Shown: positions 24,273-32,786 of the stretch, piece after piece
Position numbering within the stretch: the stretch's first letter is position 1
Layout: every line of letters begins with the position of its first letter
Source of the DNA: an uncultured Acidimicrobiales bacterium
GTDB lineage: Bacteria > Actinomycetota > Acidimicrobiia > Acidimicrobiales > UBA10347
Direction: 5' to 3'
Assembly: GCA_938015575.1 (NCBI GenBank)
Contig: CALLPT010000210.1
Location: forward strand, 1 to 41,769
DNA length: 41,769 bases
Translations under genes and position numbers: made by a program
The notes under the pieces: generated by a model
Databases searched by the model: none
The model's input: the letters and a program-made list of their open reading frames with translations, nothing else
Told to the model about the DNA's origin: nothing

Positions 24273-26363
24273 ATGACAGCACCAACCGAAGTTCCGATCG
24301 GACCGCCAGAGGACGACCCGGCTGACCAGCGCTCTGCCGCGCTTGGCGACGTAGCGGAGACCGCCGGCGTTGTAGCGATGGCAGAGGCTGAGAACGCCGA
24401 CGTCGCAGCGATGGCCGTGGCTGAGGAGGCCGTAGCTGAGGAGGCCGAGGCCGAGATGGGCGAGCCTGAGGCGATAGCGGAGCCCGCCGTAGCGGAGCCC
24501 GCCGTAGCGGAGCCCGCCGCGGCCGAGCAGGCGACGGCGACTTCGACGCCACCCCGCAATTCCTTGGAGAACCTGAAGTTCGCCGTCATGGGCATCATCG
24601 TCCTGGCTGCGGCCGTTCTTGCTTTTGCCCAGCTGAACGGTACGAACTCGACGCGCGGTTCCGCCGACGCAGATGCGGCGGCCCTCGCCGTGATTGCCTC
24701 GGACATCGTCACATCGGCCAAGAACGACGGTGGCGCCGTTGACGCGATCGGCGGCTATCTGCCCGGCACCGGCATTGTCCTCACCGTCGAACTCGACGGT
24801 ACAGACAGTGCAACCACGGCCGACTGGGTCTCGGAGCACCTCGGCCCGTTCGCCGAAACCCTTGCCATCATGCCCGTCGACGAGTCGATCGTGGTCACGA
24901 TCAACGACCGCCAACAAGACACCGCCCGCGTGTGGTCGCTTCCGGTGTCAAGCCTCGGCTCCAACGTTCGCGACTGGAACCAGCTCGTGGCACCCGCCAC
25001 CTTCGAGTCGAACGAGCTCATCGTTGCCGCGGCCCCAGAGCCCGCCACCGATGCTTCCGATCAGGACGAACCAGTCGACGAAGACGAAGCTTTCGGCGAA
25101 GACGAACCCGTCGACGAGGCGCCGGTTGACGAGGCGCCGGTTGACGAGGCGCCCGTCGACGAAGCCCCGATCGAGGAAGCGCCCGTCGAGGAAGCCCCCG
25201 TCGATGTTCCCGAGACCAACCTCGCCACGACGAATGATGGTGGCATCGGCCTGGGAGGCGACCGGGAGCTTCGCGTCATCAACGCGTTCGAAGATGGCGA
25301 CAGCTTCGAACCGATCTTCGGCTCGTGGGCGCTCGAGGACGGCGTGTATTCGCAAAATGACGCCACAGGTTTCGGGTACTCCGCGGCCTATGCCGGCTTC
25401 GTACCCGACGTGTACGACGTGTCCGTGGACATGCGGGCCCCGAGCGGTGACCTCAACGCGGGCATCATCTACGGCATGCCCGCGCCGAACCGCAAACATG
25501 GCGGCTCGGTCATCGACCTCACCGCCGAGAGCACGTATCTGCGCTGGGGCGAGTACGACGAGGTCAGCGGCGACTGGACCTTCCTCGGTGGCGCACCGGT
25601 CGAGCCCGGCCTGGTCCAAGATGAGTGGCAGAATCTCAAGCTCGAAGTACGTCCCGAGGGAACCTCGGTCCTGCTCAACGAGCAGTTTGTCGTGACGCTC
25701 GACCCGGTGGCGGCTGGCGGTCACGTTGCCCTTGTCGTCTCGATCGCCAATGTCGAGTTCAAAGACTTCTTCGTTACCGGGCCCGGAGGCACCCCGATCG
25801 ACCCGAGCATTGCCGATGGAACTGGAACAGACCGTTCCGCAAGCGACTATGTCGTGTTCGACAATGACCTGCGCGAGTGGACGCTGCTGTCCGGCAGCTG
25901 GACTGCCGACGGCGACGTACTGTCGCAAGGCAACGGACAGGCCTATGACCAGATGGTTCACTTCTCGAACTTCGAACAGAACGACTACCGCGTCGAGGTC
26001 GAGCTCCGCGCTAAACCCGGCTCGATCTTCAGCGGCGGCCTCTTGTTCAACGTGAGTACCTTTGGTCAGCGCCCCGACAGCCAACTGTTCGACATTGTCG
26101 ACGACGGTCAGGTGATCCGATGGGCCGGCTACGACCAGAATGGCGTCTTCAGCTATGTGGGCGGGTTGCGCACCCGTGCCGGATTCGAGCCCGATGCATG
26201 GCACACGATGGCGGTCGAGGTTCGCAACGGCCAAGCCGCTTTCTTCGTTGACGGCGACCAGGTCGGCGCATCGGACAGCGTCGGCGATGCCGGCTATGTC
26301 GGACTCGTGACCAGCCTCGCCGAAATGGAGTTCCGGAACTTCGCCGTCACACCGCTGAGCTGA
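24273..26363 (+). CDS. Membrane-anchored protein with GGYxP domain and two LamG-like domains
   Basis: A 696-residue protein. Residues 1-95 are acidic, Ala/Glu-rich and repetitive; a transmembrane helix spans about 101-121. An external GGYxP domain (about 132-240, GGYLP at 160-164) matches the one at 21024-21563. An acidic repeat of five residues (DEAPV-type, 281-310) follows. Two tandem domains of about 165 residues (335-503 and 526-693) resemble concanavalin-A/LamG or DUF1080-type sugar-binding folds; they align with each other (LREWTLLSGSWTADGDVLSQ against FEPIFGSWALEDGVYSQ, then LRWGEYD against IRWAGYD). ATG 24273 has GAAGGA upstream. Likely a surface glycan- or wall-binding partner of the upstream fusion protein. 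Confidence 0.8.
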   Translation: MTAPTEVPIGPPEDDPADQRSAALGDVAETAGVVAMAEAENADVAAMAVAEEAVAEEAEAEMGEPEAIAEPAVAEPAVAEPAAAEQATATSTPPRNSLENLKFAVMGIIVLAAAVLAFAQLNGTNSTRGSADADAAALAVIASDIVTSAKNDGGAVDAIGGYLPGTGIVLTVELDGTDSATTADWVSEHLGPFAETLAIMPVDESIVVTINDRQQDTARVWSLPVSSLGSNVRDWNQLVAPATFESNELIVAAAPEPATDASDQDEPVDEDEAFGEDEPVDEAPVDEAPVDEAPVDEAPIEEAPVEEAPVDVPETNLATTNDGGIGLGGDRELRVINAFEDGDSFEPIFGSWALEDGVYSQNDATGFGYSAAYAGFVPDVYDVSVDMRAPSGDLNAGIIYGMPAPNRKHGGSVIDLTAESTYLRWGEYDEVSGDWTFLGGAPVEPGLVQDEWQNLKLEVRPEGTSVLLNEQFVVTLDPVAAGGHVALVVSIANVEFKDFFVTGPGGTPIDPSIADGTGTDRSASDYVVFDNDLREWTLLSGSWTADGDVLSQGNGQAYDQMVHFSNFEQNDYRVEVELRAKPGSIFSGGLLFNVSTFGQRPDSQLFDIVDDGQVIRWAGYDQNGVFSYVGGLRTRAGFEPDAWHTMAVEVRNGQAAFFVDGDQVGASDSVGDAGYVGLVTSLAEMEFRNFAVTPLS
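24475..24519 (+). repeat. 15-bp tandem repeat, three units, coding for AEP-AV
   Basis: Three identical copies of TAGCGGAGCCCGCCG run in frame within the cytoplasmic acidic region of the LamG-like protein gene. Copy number may vary between strains. Confidence 0.85.
25113..25202 (+). repeat. 15-bp tandem repeat, six units, coding for DEAPV
   Basis: Two identical units of GACGAGGCGCCGGTT are followed by four diverging units, all in frame and giving [DE]EAP[VI]. They form the acidic stalk between the GGYxP domain and the LamG-like domains. Confidence 0.85.
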
Positions 26364-26373
26364 TCCGATCTCC

Positions 26374-26379
26374 TACGAT
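26374..26379 (+). promoter_or_regulatory. -10 hexamer of the 2OG oxygenase gene, inside a palindrome (TACGAT)
   Basis: TACGAT is 6 nt before GTG 26386. It is overlapped by the inverted repeat CCGATC (26365-26370) / GATCGG (26377-26382), which could be an operator or the terminator of the preceding gene. Confidence 0.4.
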
Positions 26380-26385
26380 CGGGCT

Positions 26386-27162
26386 GTGCTTGAGCAGATC
26401 GTCGACCTGGCTCGCCATCCGATCGATCAGGCGGGGTTTCGCACGACCTGTCGGAATGAACTCGCCCGAACCGGCGTGCTGGTTCTGGCCCGCTTCTTCA
26501 CCGAAGCCGCCGTCGAGCAGGTCGTCGCGGACTTCGCCGGGCGCGAGTCCGAGGCCTTTTATGCCCGGTCGACCCACAACGTCTGGCTGACCGATCCCGA
26601 CCCGGCCCGGGATCCCGGGCACGTATTCAACCGCCAGATCGTCTCAACCAAGGGTCTCTTGGCCGACGACCAAATCAGCGACCAGTCGCCGCTCAAGTCG
26701 CTCTATGGCGACGAACGCTTCCGTGGTTTCATCGCGACCACGGTCGGACTCGATCAGGTCTACCCCTATGCCGACCCTGTCTCCTCGGTGAACATGCACT
26801 TCCACCGCGATGGCGAGGAGCTCGGCTGGCACTTCGACAACTCCGCGTTCGCGGTGACCGCCCCGTTTCAGCTCCCCGAGGCCGGCGGCCGGTTCGAGTA
26901 CGTGCCGGCGCTGCGCGACTCGGACAACGATGACCAGAACTTCGATGGGGTCGCCGCCGTGCTTGATGGTGAGCGCAGCGTGGAACGGCTCACGTTCGCG
27001 CCCGGCGATCTCGTGGTCTTTCGCGGGCGCGACGCCCTGCACCGAGTCACCCCTTCACAAGGCGACCGCACGCGACTTCTGGCCGTGTTCGCGTTCAACG
27101 AACACCAAGGCATCCGCCTGTCGCCATCGGCGATGGAAACGTTCTACGGCCGCATCGCCTGA
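26386..27162 (+). CDS. Fe(II)/2-oxoglutarate-dependent oxygenase
   Basis: A 258-residue cupin-fold oxygenase. The iron triad is H149 and D151 (WHFDNSAFAVT) plus H219 (ALHRVTP), with R228 or R230 as the 2-oxoglutarate anchor in GDRTRLL. The HFDNSAFAVT block resembles uncharacterised ArpA-like oxygenases rather than PhyH. An intact aspartate in HxD argues for hydroxylation, not halogenation. Start GTG 26386. It is convergent with the acyl-CoA dehydrogenase gene, separated by 10 bp. Substrate unknown. Confidence 0.82.
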   Translation: MLEQIVDLARHPIDQAGFRTTCRNELARTGVLVLARFFTEAAVEQVVADFAGRESEAFYARSTHNVWLTDPDPARDPGHVFNRQIVSTKGLLADDQISDQSPLKSLYGDERFRGFIATTVGLDQVYPYADPVSSVNMHFHRDGEELGWHFDNSAFAVTAPFQLPEAGGRFEYVPALRDSDNDDQNFDGVAAVLDGERSVERLTFAPGDLVVFRGRDALHRVTPSQGDRTRLLAVFAFNEHQGIRLSPSAMETFYGRIA

Positions 27163-27172
27163 TCGGCTCCCG

Positions 27173-28369
27173 CTAGTTCCTTGGGAGGTCGTTGAATGGC
27201 GTGTTGCGATCCGGACCGGGCTCGCGTGGAAGACCTAACGCCCGCTCGCCCAGGGTGTTGCGCTGGATCTCGTCGGTCCCGCCCCCCAGACTCATTCCTC
27301 GACAGTTCAGGATGTGATAGGCGAAATAGTCGTCGGCTTCGTTGCGGTCGACACTCAGGTCGCTTCCCCATGCCGGGCTGGCCGGGAACGCGAGTGCCGC
27401 CGCAAGGTCGGCCGCAGCCCGACCCTGCTTGGTTCGCCAGAGCTTGCCGATCGACGGGTGCGCGCCACGGGCACCAATCCATTTGACGATCTGCTCGCCG
27501 CTGTGGAGCCGGGCCAGCTCTTGGCGGATCACAGGGTCCTCACGGCGCCCGGCACGCTCGGCCAATTCGCGGAGCTGGGCGACCGGGATCGGCGAGCGCC
27601 CGGCCTTGCTTCGACTATGGGTGGCGCCACTCATCGACTTGGTGCCCGTTTGTTGTCGCTCGTGGCCGAGCAGGGCAACCGCGGTCGCCCACCCGCCGTT
27701 TACCTCGCCGACGACCCAGTCACGCGGCAGTCGGGCCTCGTCGAGGAAGACCTCGTTGAACTCGGAGACACCTGTCATCTGCACCAGCGGCCTCACTTCG
27801 ACGCCGGGCTGCTCCATCGGCAATACGAACATCGTGATGCCACGGTGCTTCGGCGCGTCCCAGTCGGTGCGGGCCAGCAGGATGGCGAAATCAGCGTGGT
27901 GCGCACCCGACGTCCAGACCTTTTGCCCGGTGACGATCCATTCGTCACCATCCAGGTCGGCTCGCGTGGTGAGCGAAGCCAGGTCCGAACCCGACCCTGG
28001 CTCGCTGTACATCTGGCACCAGATCTCTTCGCCCCGCAGCCCTGGCTTGATGAAGCGTTCCTTGAGCGCATCTGAGCCGTGGTCTCGCACGGTGGGCAGC
28101 GCCATGCCGACGCCGATTCCGAAAACCGAGTCCTCGCGAGGGATCCGACCGCGCGTCTCGGATCGCCATACCTGCATCTCGTCCTTGGTCGCCGCGCGCC
28201 CGCCCAGTTCCTCGGGATAGTCGAGCATGGCCAAACCTCGGTCAAAGAGGGCCGAGCGCCATGCCTTGGCCCGGTTGACGGTGCCGGTCACGCCGTCGAG
28301 GACACGGGGAAGCTCGTCGTCGAAGAACGCCTGGATCTCGCTACGGAGGACGTCGGGGCTTGGGGACAT
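27173..28369 (-). CDS. Acyl-CoA dehydrogenase family protein
   Basis: A flavoprotein oxidising an acyl-CoA or related thioester. Visible family blocks in the 398 residues: CQMYSEPGSGSDLASLTTRA (FAD/substrate loop), ITGQKVWTSGAHHADF-like segment, and the C-terminal GGGTDEIQRNTLGERALGLPREP. The start ATG 28369 has a strong GGAGG ribosome site a few bases upstream. Class and chain length cannot be assigned; the short C-terminal half and Actinomycetota setting would fit a degradative or steroid-side-chain type enzyme, but that is a guess. Confidence 0.9.
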   Translation of the reverse strand: MSPSPDVLRSEIQAFFDDELPRVLDGVTGTVNRAKAWRSALFDRGLAMLDYPEELGGRAATKDEMQVWRSETRGRIPREDSVFGIGVGMALPTVRDHGSDALKERFIKPGLRGEEIWCQMYSEPGSGSDLASLTTRADLDGDEWIVTGQKVWTSGAHHADFAILLARTDWDAPKHRGITMFVLPMEQPGVEVRPLVQMTGVSEFNEVFLDEARLPRDWVVGEVNGGWATAVALLGHERQQTGTKSMSGATHSRSKAGRSPIPVAQLRELAERAGRREDPVIRQELARLHSGEQIVKWIGARGAHPSIGKLWRTKQGRAAADLAAALAFPASPAWGSDLSVDRNEADDYFAYHILNCRGMSLGGGTDEIQRNTLGERALGLPREPGPDRNTPFNDLPRN

Positions 28370-28667
28370 GGTTCCTCCGGAACAGAGCGAATTAGCGGTC
28401 GGACAGGGTCGGCGAGCACACGTTTCGAGGCGGTGTTGGATCAGTGGACGTCGGCGCCCGCTTCTCGAGCAATGACCGGTCTCGTTCCGCTACTGACTTG
28501 ATCGCGACGCTCGACGCTGTCATTTGAAGCCCTCCCCGACACGGAGCGTAGGGGGACAGCCATAGTTCAAGAAACCGTCGCAGGGCACGCCATCGGGACT
28601 CCTCGCTTTTAGTCTTCCCGTAGGCCGGCTTTTCGGTCACGCCGCGACCGACCGCTAGCTTCCGGGC
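28370..28667. other. Largest intergenic region, between divergent ACAD and MFS genes
   Basis: No gene recognised in these 298 bp. It holds the acyl-CoA dehydrogenase ribosome site at the left end, a weak TCCCC/GGGGA stem at 28533-28556, and an inverted repeat CGGTC (28634-28638) / GACCG (28646-28650) just upstream of the MFS -10. The last is a possible operator. Confidence 0.5.
28656..28661 (+). promoter_or_regulatory. -10 hexamer of the second MFS gene (TAGCTT)
   Basis: TAGCTT is 6 nt before GTG 28668. The GACCG arm of a small inverted repeat ends 5 bp upstream. Confidence 0.5.
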
Positions 28668-29861
28668 GTGACCCAAGCGGGACCGGCCAGGGCCGAGCAT
28701 GCTGTCGACAGCGCCCGCGGGTGGTTCGTGGTCGTGGGCACGTTCTTCTCGTCGTTCGTGACGCTCGGGATCGCCTATAGCTTCGGTGCGTTCTTCAGCG
28801 ACATGGCCGAGGAGTTCGGCTCGACCCGGGCGGCGACCGCCGTGGTATTCGGGCTCACGACGTTCGCCTTCTTCTGGCTCAGTCTGATCACCGGCCGCTT
28901 GGCGGACCGGTTCGGGCCCCGGCCGGTGCTGGGCGTCGGCGCGCTGTTCTTGGTGGTCGGGTTGCTCGCGACGAGCCGAGTCAACTCCCTGGCCGCCGGC
29001 TACGTGACCTACGGCGTGGGGGTCGGTGTGGCCGCCGCCGCCGGCTACATCCCCATGGTCGCGGCCGTCGGCGGCTGGTTCGACCGACATCGAGCCACCG
29101 CGGTCGGGCTCGCAGTCGCCGGCATCGGCGCCGGAACGCTCGTCATGTCGCCCCTGTCGGCTGCCCTGGTCGAGCGCTACGGGTGGCGTGACACCTACCG
29201 ACTTCTTGGCGTCGTAGGTGCGGTGATTCTGCTGCTGTGCGTGGCACTCGTCGATCGCCCACCGAACCAGGCAGGCCCCCAACCGTCCCGGATGCGCGAG
29301 GCCTTGTCTTCGGCGGTGTTTCGGCGGCTGCAGTTGTCGGCGCTGGCATCGGGTCTCGCGCTCTTTGTGCCCTTCGTGTTCGTCGGCCAATATGCCAAAG
29401 AGCGCGGCGTCGGAAGCGTCGCCGCCGCCGTGCTTGTCGGGGTACTCGGCGGTGCAAGTGTCCTCGCTCGTATCGGCTTCGGTTCCCTGGTGCGCCGATT
29501 CGGATCGATGCCGCTCTACCGGACCGGCTTTGGGCTCATCGCGTCGAGCTTCGTCATCTGGTTCTTCGCTGGGTCTAGCTATGTCGCGCTGCTGGCATTC
29601 GCGCTCGTGCTCGGCCTGGGTTACGGCGGCTTCGTCGCGCTGAGCACGATCGTGATCGCCGAGAGGATGGGTACCGAAGGCCTGGGCTCGCTTCTCGGCC
29701 TCTTCTACACGACCCAAGGACTCGGCGGACTCATCGGGCCGCTCGTCGCGGGCGCGGCGATCGATGCGTTCGATGGGTACCGACCCGTCATCGCTGCTTG
29801 CTTCCTGCTGGAACTCCTCGCGTTGGCGCTACTCCAGGGACTTCCTGACGGAAACGCCTGA
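28668..29861 (+). CDS. MFS transporter, paralogue of the carrier at 14763
   Basis: A 397-residue, 12-helix carrier. It shares the whole layout of the 14763 protein: VDSARGWFVVVG, GIAYSFGAFFSDMAEEFGS, TGRLADRFGPRPVLGVG, GYIPMVAAVGGWFDRHRATAVGLAVAGIGAGTL and LFVPFVFVGQYA. Both belong to the monocarboxylate-like MFS group. Start GTG 28668. The placement beside an acyl-CoA dehydrogenase and a dehydratase suggests import of an organic acid used by these enzymes, which is inference. Confidence 0.88.
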   Translation: MTQAGPARAEHAVDSARGWFVVVGTFFSSFVTLGIAYSFGAFFSDMAEEFGSTRAATAVVFGLTTFAFFWLSLITGRLADRFGPRPVLGVGALFLVVGLLATSRVNSLAAGYVTYGVGVGVAAAAGYIPMVAAVGGWFDRHRATAVGLAVAGIGAGTLVMSPLSAALVERYGWRDTYRLLGVVGAVILLLCVALVDRPPNQAGPQPSRMREALSSAVFRRLQLSALASGLALFVPFVFVGQYAKERGVGSVAAAVLVGVLGGASVLARIGFGSLVRRFGSMPLYRTGFGLIASSFVIWFFAGSSYVALLAFALVLGLGYGGFVALSTIVIAERMGTEGLGSLLGLFYTTQGLGGLIGPLVAGAAIDAFDGYRPVIAACFLLELLALALLQGLPDGNA

Positions 29862-29905
29862 TCGAACCGCCTGACGCGGCGTTGCGCGTCGGCCAGACTG
29901 AACCG

Positions 29906-30340
29906 GTGCAGGTTGATACGACGATCATCATCGAACGGCCCGCGACCGAGGTCTTCGACTTCATCGCCGACATGTCGAATAATCCTGAATGGCAGCGGGG
30001 GCAGCAGTCATGCGTCTGGACCACAGAACCGCCGATCCGCGTCGGCTCGACCTATGACCAAGTCGCCAAGTTCTTGGGCCGCGAGATCCGATCATCGTTC
30101 GAGGTCGTCGAGTACGAACCGGACCTGATCCGGATCACCTCGACCGCCGGCACGATGCCGATCGACGTCACTCGTACCGTGGCGCCCGAAGGCAGCGACC
30201 GTTGTTCGGTCAGCGCGGTCGTGCGGGGCGAACCGCCGGCGGCGATGCGGTTGCTCGGCCCCGTGCTGGGCTCACTGGTCCGTCGCTCGGTTGCCGGCGA
30301 CTATCGGCGACTGAAGAAGTTGCTCGAAGCCGCCAACTAG
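29906..30340 (+). CDS. SRPBCC (polyketide cyclase/START-like) family protein
   Basis: A 144-residue protein with the helix-grip fold typical of small ligand-binding SRPBCC proteins: VDTTIIIERPATEVFDFIADMSNNPEWQRG at the start, then FEVVEYEPDLIRITSTAG, and a C-terminal amphipathic helix (GDYRRLKKLLEAAN). No catalytic residues can be assigned. GTG 29906 is preferred to the upstream frame, which has no family similarity. The TAG stop forms part of the -10 of the following dehydratase gene. Confidence 0.78.
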   Translation: MQVDTTIIIERPATEVFDFIADMSNNPEWQRGQQSCVWTTEPPIRVGSTYDQVAKFLGREIRSSFEVVEYEPDLIRITSTAGTMPIDVTRTVAPEGSDRCSVSAVVRGEPPAAMRLLGPVLGSLVRRSVAGDYRRLKKLLEAAN

Positions 30341-30343
30341 CGT
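30338..30343 (+). promoter_or_regulatory. -10 hexamer of the IlvD/Edd gene, containing the upstream stop codon (TAGCGT)
   Basis: TAGCGT is 7 nt before ATG 30351; its first three bases are the TAG stop of the SRPBCC gene. Confidence 0.5.
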
Positions 30344-30350
30344 CGCGGGC

Positions 30351-32099
30351 ATGACCCGCGACCTTGGCCCCGAAACCGATGACACTTCGCAGCACTACCG
30401 CCGCAATGTGGTCGAGCTGCGGGCGGCCGGGTTCGAACCTGAGCAGGTCGCCGGACGCCCGATCGTCACCATTGCGGCGCCCCACACCAACGCCCATCGC
30501 TGCAACAACCGGGTACAGCGGATTGCCGAACTGCTCGCCGACGAAGTCACCTCGCGAGGCGGACAGGCGCTGACCGTCGGTACGCCTGCTGTCTCCGACG
30601 CCCTGACCCAAGGCACCCCAAACGCTGGCTTCAGCTTGGTTTCCCGAGACCTGATCGCCGACGCGATCGAGCTCGGCCACCGAGCCCAACACGCCAACGC
30701 TGCCATCGTGATCTCGGGCTGCGACAAGGTCGGCGCCGCGGCGATGATGCCGCTCGCCCGCATGAACGATGTCGGCATCGTGATCTATCCCGGCACCAGT
30801 TCACCCGGTTGCGTCGACTTCGAACCTTGGGCGTCGAAGGGCAACAACCTGACAATCCTCGACTGGGCTGAAGCAAGGGCCGCGCATCGAGCCGAGCGCA
30901 TCACGGCCGAACAGTTCCTCAAGATCGAGACGAGCATCATGCCGGGCAGCGGCACGTGCGGTGCCATGTTCACCGCGAACACGATGTCGACGATCACCGA
31001 GGCAATGGGCATGCTGTTGCCCGGTGGCGCCTCGGTGCCCGCCGACGTCGACGCGAGCAGCGACGTGCATGACGATGTGCGGGCCATGGTCACCGCGACC
31101 GCCGATGCGCTATTCGGGGCGATCAGCTCGGGCACGCGTCCTCGCGACGTCATGACCATCGAGGCCTTCGAAAACGCCATCACCGTCGCGTACGCGATGG
31201 GCGGCTCGACGAACATGTACCTCCACCTGCTCGCCATCGCTCGCGAGGCCGACATCCCGCTCACGATCGAACGCATTCAAGCCATTGGCGAGCGGGTGCC
31301 GCTCATCGCGAACCTGCAGCCCCACGGGCCCTACGCCATGGTGTCGCTGCACCACCTCGGTGGCGTGCCGATCGTGATGAAAGAGCTGTTGTCCGCTGGA
31401 CTGTTGCACGGCGATGCGCTCACCATCAACGGCCAGACCGTGGGCGAGAACCTGGCTGACGTGCCTTCGCTCGCTGACCTCGGGGAGCAGGATCTCGTGT
31501 TCCCGGTCGCGGCGCCCATCGCCCCGGCGAACAACCACATCAGTGTGCTCACCGGGAACCTTGCGCCGCAGAGCTGTGTGCTCAAGCTGTCCGGCAAGAC
31601 GCTCGATGACGGTGTCTTCACCGGTCCGGCCAAGGTCTTCGAGAGCGAAGACGAAACCATGGCCGCTATCAGAGCGGACAAGATCACACCAGGCGATGTG
31701 ATCGTCGTGCGCAATGTCGGCCCCATTGGGGCGCCGGGCATGCCCGAGATGGTCATGCTCACCGTCGAACTACAAGGACGCGGTCTCGGCAAAGACGTCG
31801 CCCTCATCACCGACGGCCGGTTCTCGGGAGTTTCGCATGGCATCCTGATCGGGCACATCTCGCCCGAAGCCGCCCGAGGCGGCCCCATCGCGGCGATCCG
31901 TGACGGCGACATCATCACGATCGATCCAGCCGCTCGTTCACTCTCGGTTGAGCTCGACGATGCGGCGATCGCCGATCGTCTGGCCACATGGCAGGCCCCG
32001 AACATCCTCGACAAGGTGCGGCCCGGTTCAGTACGTCACAAGTACACCCGTCTGGTCAGCTCGGCTCACTACGGCTGTGTTCTGCACCCGATTGATTGA
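30351..32099 (+). CDS. IlvD/Edd family [Fe-S] dehydratase
   Basis: Dehydrates a dihydroxy acid: either dihydroxyisovalerate (branched-chain amino acids) or a sugar acid. All three cluster cysteines are present: C51 (HRCNNRVQ), C124 (SGCDKVGA) and C203 ([15 protein letters not shown]). Other blocks: [23 protein letters not shown] and [15 protein letters not shown]. The 582 residues are near the family norm. The N-terminal [16 protein letters not shown] departs from the canonical IlvD text, and neighbours are transport and acyl-CoA genes rather than ilvB/C, so an aldonic-acid-type substrate is possible. Start ATG 30351. Confidence 0.88.
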   Translation: MTRDLGPETDDTSQHYRRNVVELRAAGFEPEQVAGRPIVTIAAPHTNAHRCNNRVQRIAELLADEVTSRGGQALTVGTPAVSDALTQGTPNAGFSLVSRDLIADAIELGHRAQHANAAIVISGCDKVGAAAMMPLARMNDVGIVIYPGTSSPGCVDFEPWASKGNNLTILDWAEARAAHRAERITAEQFLKIETSIMPGSGTCGAMFTANTMSTITEAMGMLLPGGASVPADVDASSDVHDDVRAMVTATADALFGAISSGTRPRDVMTIEAFENAITVAYAMGGSTNMYLHLLAIAREADIPLTIERIQAIGERVPLIANLQPHGPYAMVSLHHLGGVPIVMKELLSAGLLHGDALTINGQTVGENLADVPSLADLGEQDLVFPVAAPIAPANNHISVLTGNLAPQSCVLKLSGKTLDDGVFTGPAKVFESEDETMAAIRADKITPGDVIVVRNVGPIGAPGMPEMVMLTVELQGRGLGKDVALITDGRFSGVSHGILIGHISPEAARGGPIAAIRDGDIITIDPAARSLSVELDDAAIADRLATWQAPNILDKVRPGSVRHKYTRLVSSAHYGCVLHPID

Positions 32100-32132
32100 C
32101 TGCCTAGTGCCGCGATCACCTCGGTCGCTTCG

Positions 32133-32738
32133 CTAGTCCAACGGCTTGGCCGGCACACCGGCCACCGTCGCTCCTGGCGCCACATCACGGTGCACCAGCG
32201 CGCCGGCCCCGACGATGGCGTCGTGGCCGATAGTCACACCGGGCAGCACCGTTGCTCCAGCGGCGATCCACGCACGATCGCCGACCGTGACGCCGCCACA
32301 CAAGGTCACCGACGGCGAGATCGTCACGAAGTCGCCGAGCACATCGTCATGGCTCAATACGGCGCCGGTATGGAGTAGCGCCCCCTGGCCGACGCGAACA
32401 TTGGCGGTGACTCGCACGCCTGGCGAGACCAGGGTGCCGGGTCCGAGTTCGACGGCGGGACCGATGGTCGTGTCCTGATGCACCAACGTGCGCGCCACCT
32501 GATCTGCGAAGCACCGGGCGTGCATTCGTTGCCGGCGCTCGTTCTCGCCAAGCGCGATTACGACGTCTCCGTCAGGGAGCTGTTCGGGCTCAGCTGCGGA
32601 GTTCCGAAAGGTAATGCCGAGCTGTCTGGCGGCGACTTCTGCACCACCGCTCCCCCAGATCTCCGTGACCGGCTCGCCAACCGACCGAGCGATTCCAACG
32701 ACCTCGGCCGCATATCCCGATGTTGCGAGGATGATCAC
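32133..32738 (-). CDS. NeuD-like sugar O-acyltransferase (left-handed beta-helix)
   Basis: A 201-residue acetyltransferase of the sialic-acid O-acetyltransferase NeuD family. An N-terminal nucleotide-like domain (MIILATSGYAAEVVGIARS, then DVVIALGENERRQ) is followed by hexapeptide repeats (IGPAVELGPGTLVSPGVRV, VGQGALLHTGAVLSHD, VTISPSVTLCGGVTVG), ending GATVAGVPAKPL. The GTG start at 32738 has GAGGAT about 8 nt upstream. It follows the DUF5671-GNAT gene by 48 bp and probably acetylates an amino sugar of a surface glycan. Confidence 0.88.
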   Translation of the reverse strand: MIILATSGYAAEVVGIARSVGEPVTEIWGSGGAEVAARQLGITFRNSAAEPEQLPDGDVVIALGENERRQRMHARCFADQVARTLVHQDTTIGPAVELGPGTLVSPGVRVTANVRVGQGALLHTGAVLSHDDVLGDFVTISPSVTLCGGVTVGDRAWIAAGATVLPGVTIGHDAIVGAGALVHRDVAPGATVAGVPAKPLD

Positions 32739-32786
32739 GTTCTCATCCTCGCATCTCGACCGGGGCCGTGGTCAGGCTCGAGCAAG

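Noticed and set aside
24475-25202. 15-bp repeats as a CRISPR array or mobile element trace
   Set aside because: Units are contiguous without spacers, in frame with the gene and encode AEPAV or DEAPV peptides.
24948-26234. 428-residue minus-strand open frame over the LamG-like gene
   Set aside because: Repetitive antisense translation of the acidic stalk and domains; no start signal or family features.
26386-27162. 2OG enzyme as a radical halogenase
   Set aside because: The iron motif is HFD (H149, D151); halogenases of this class replace the Asp with Gly or Ala.
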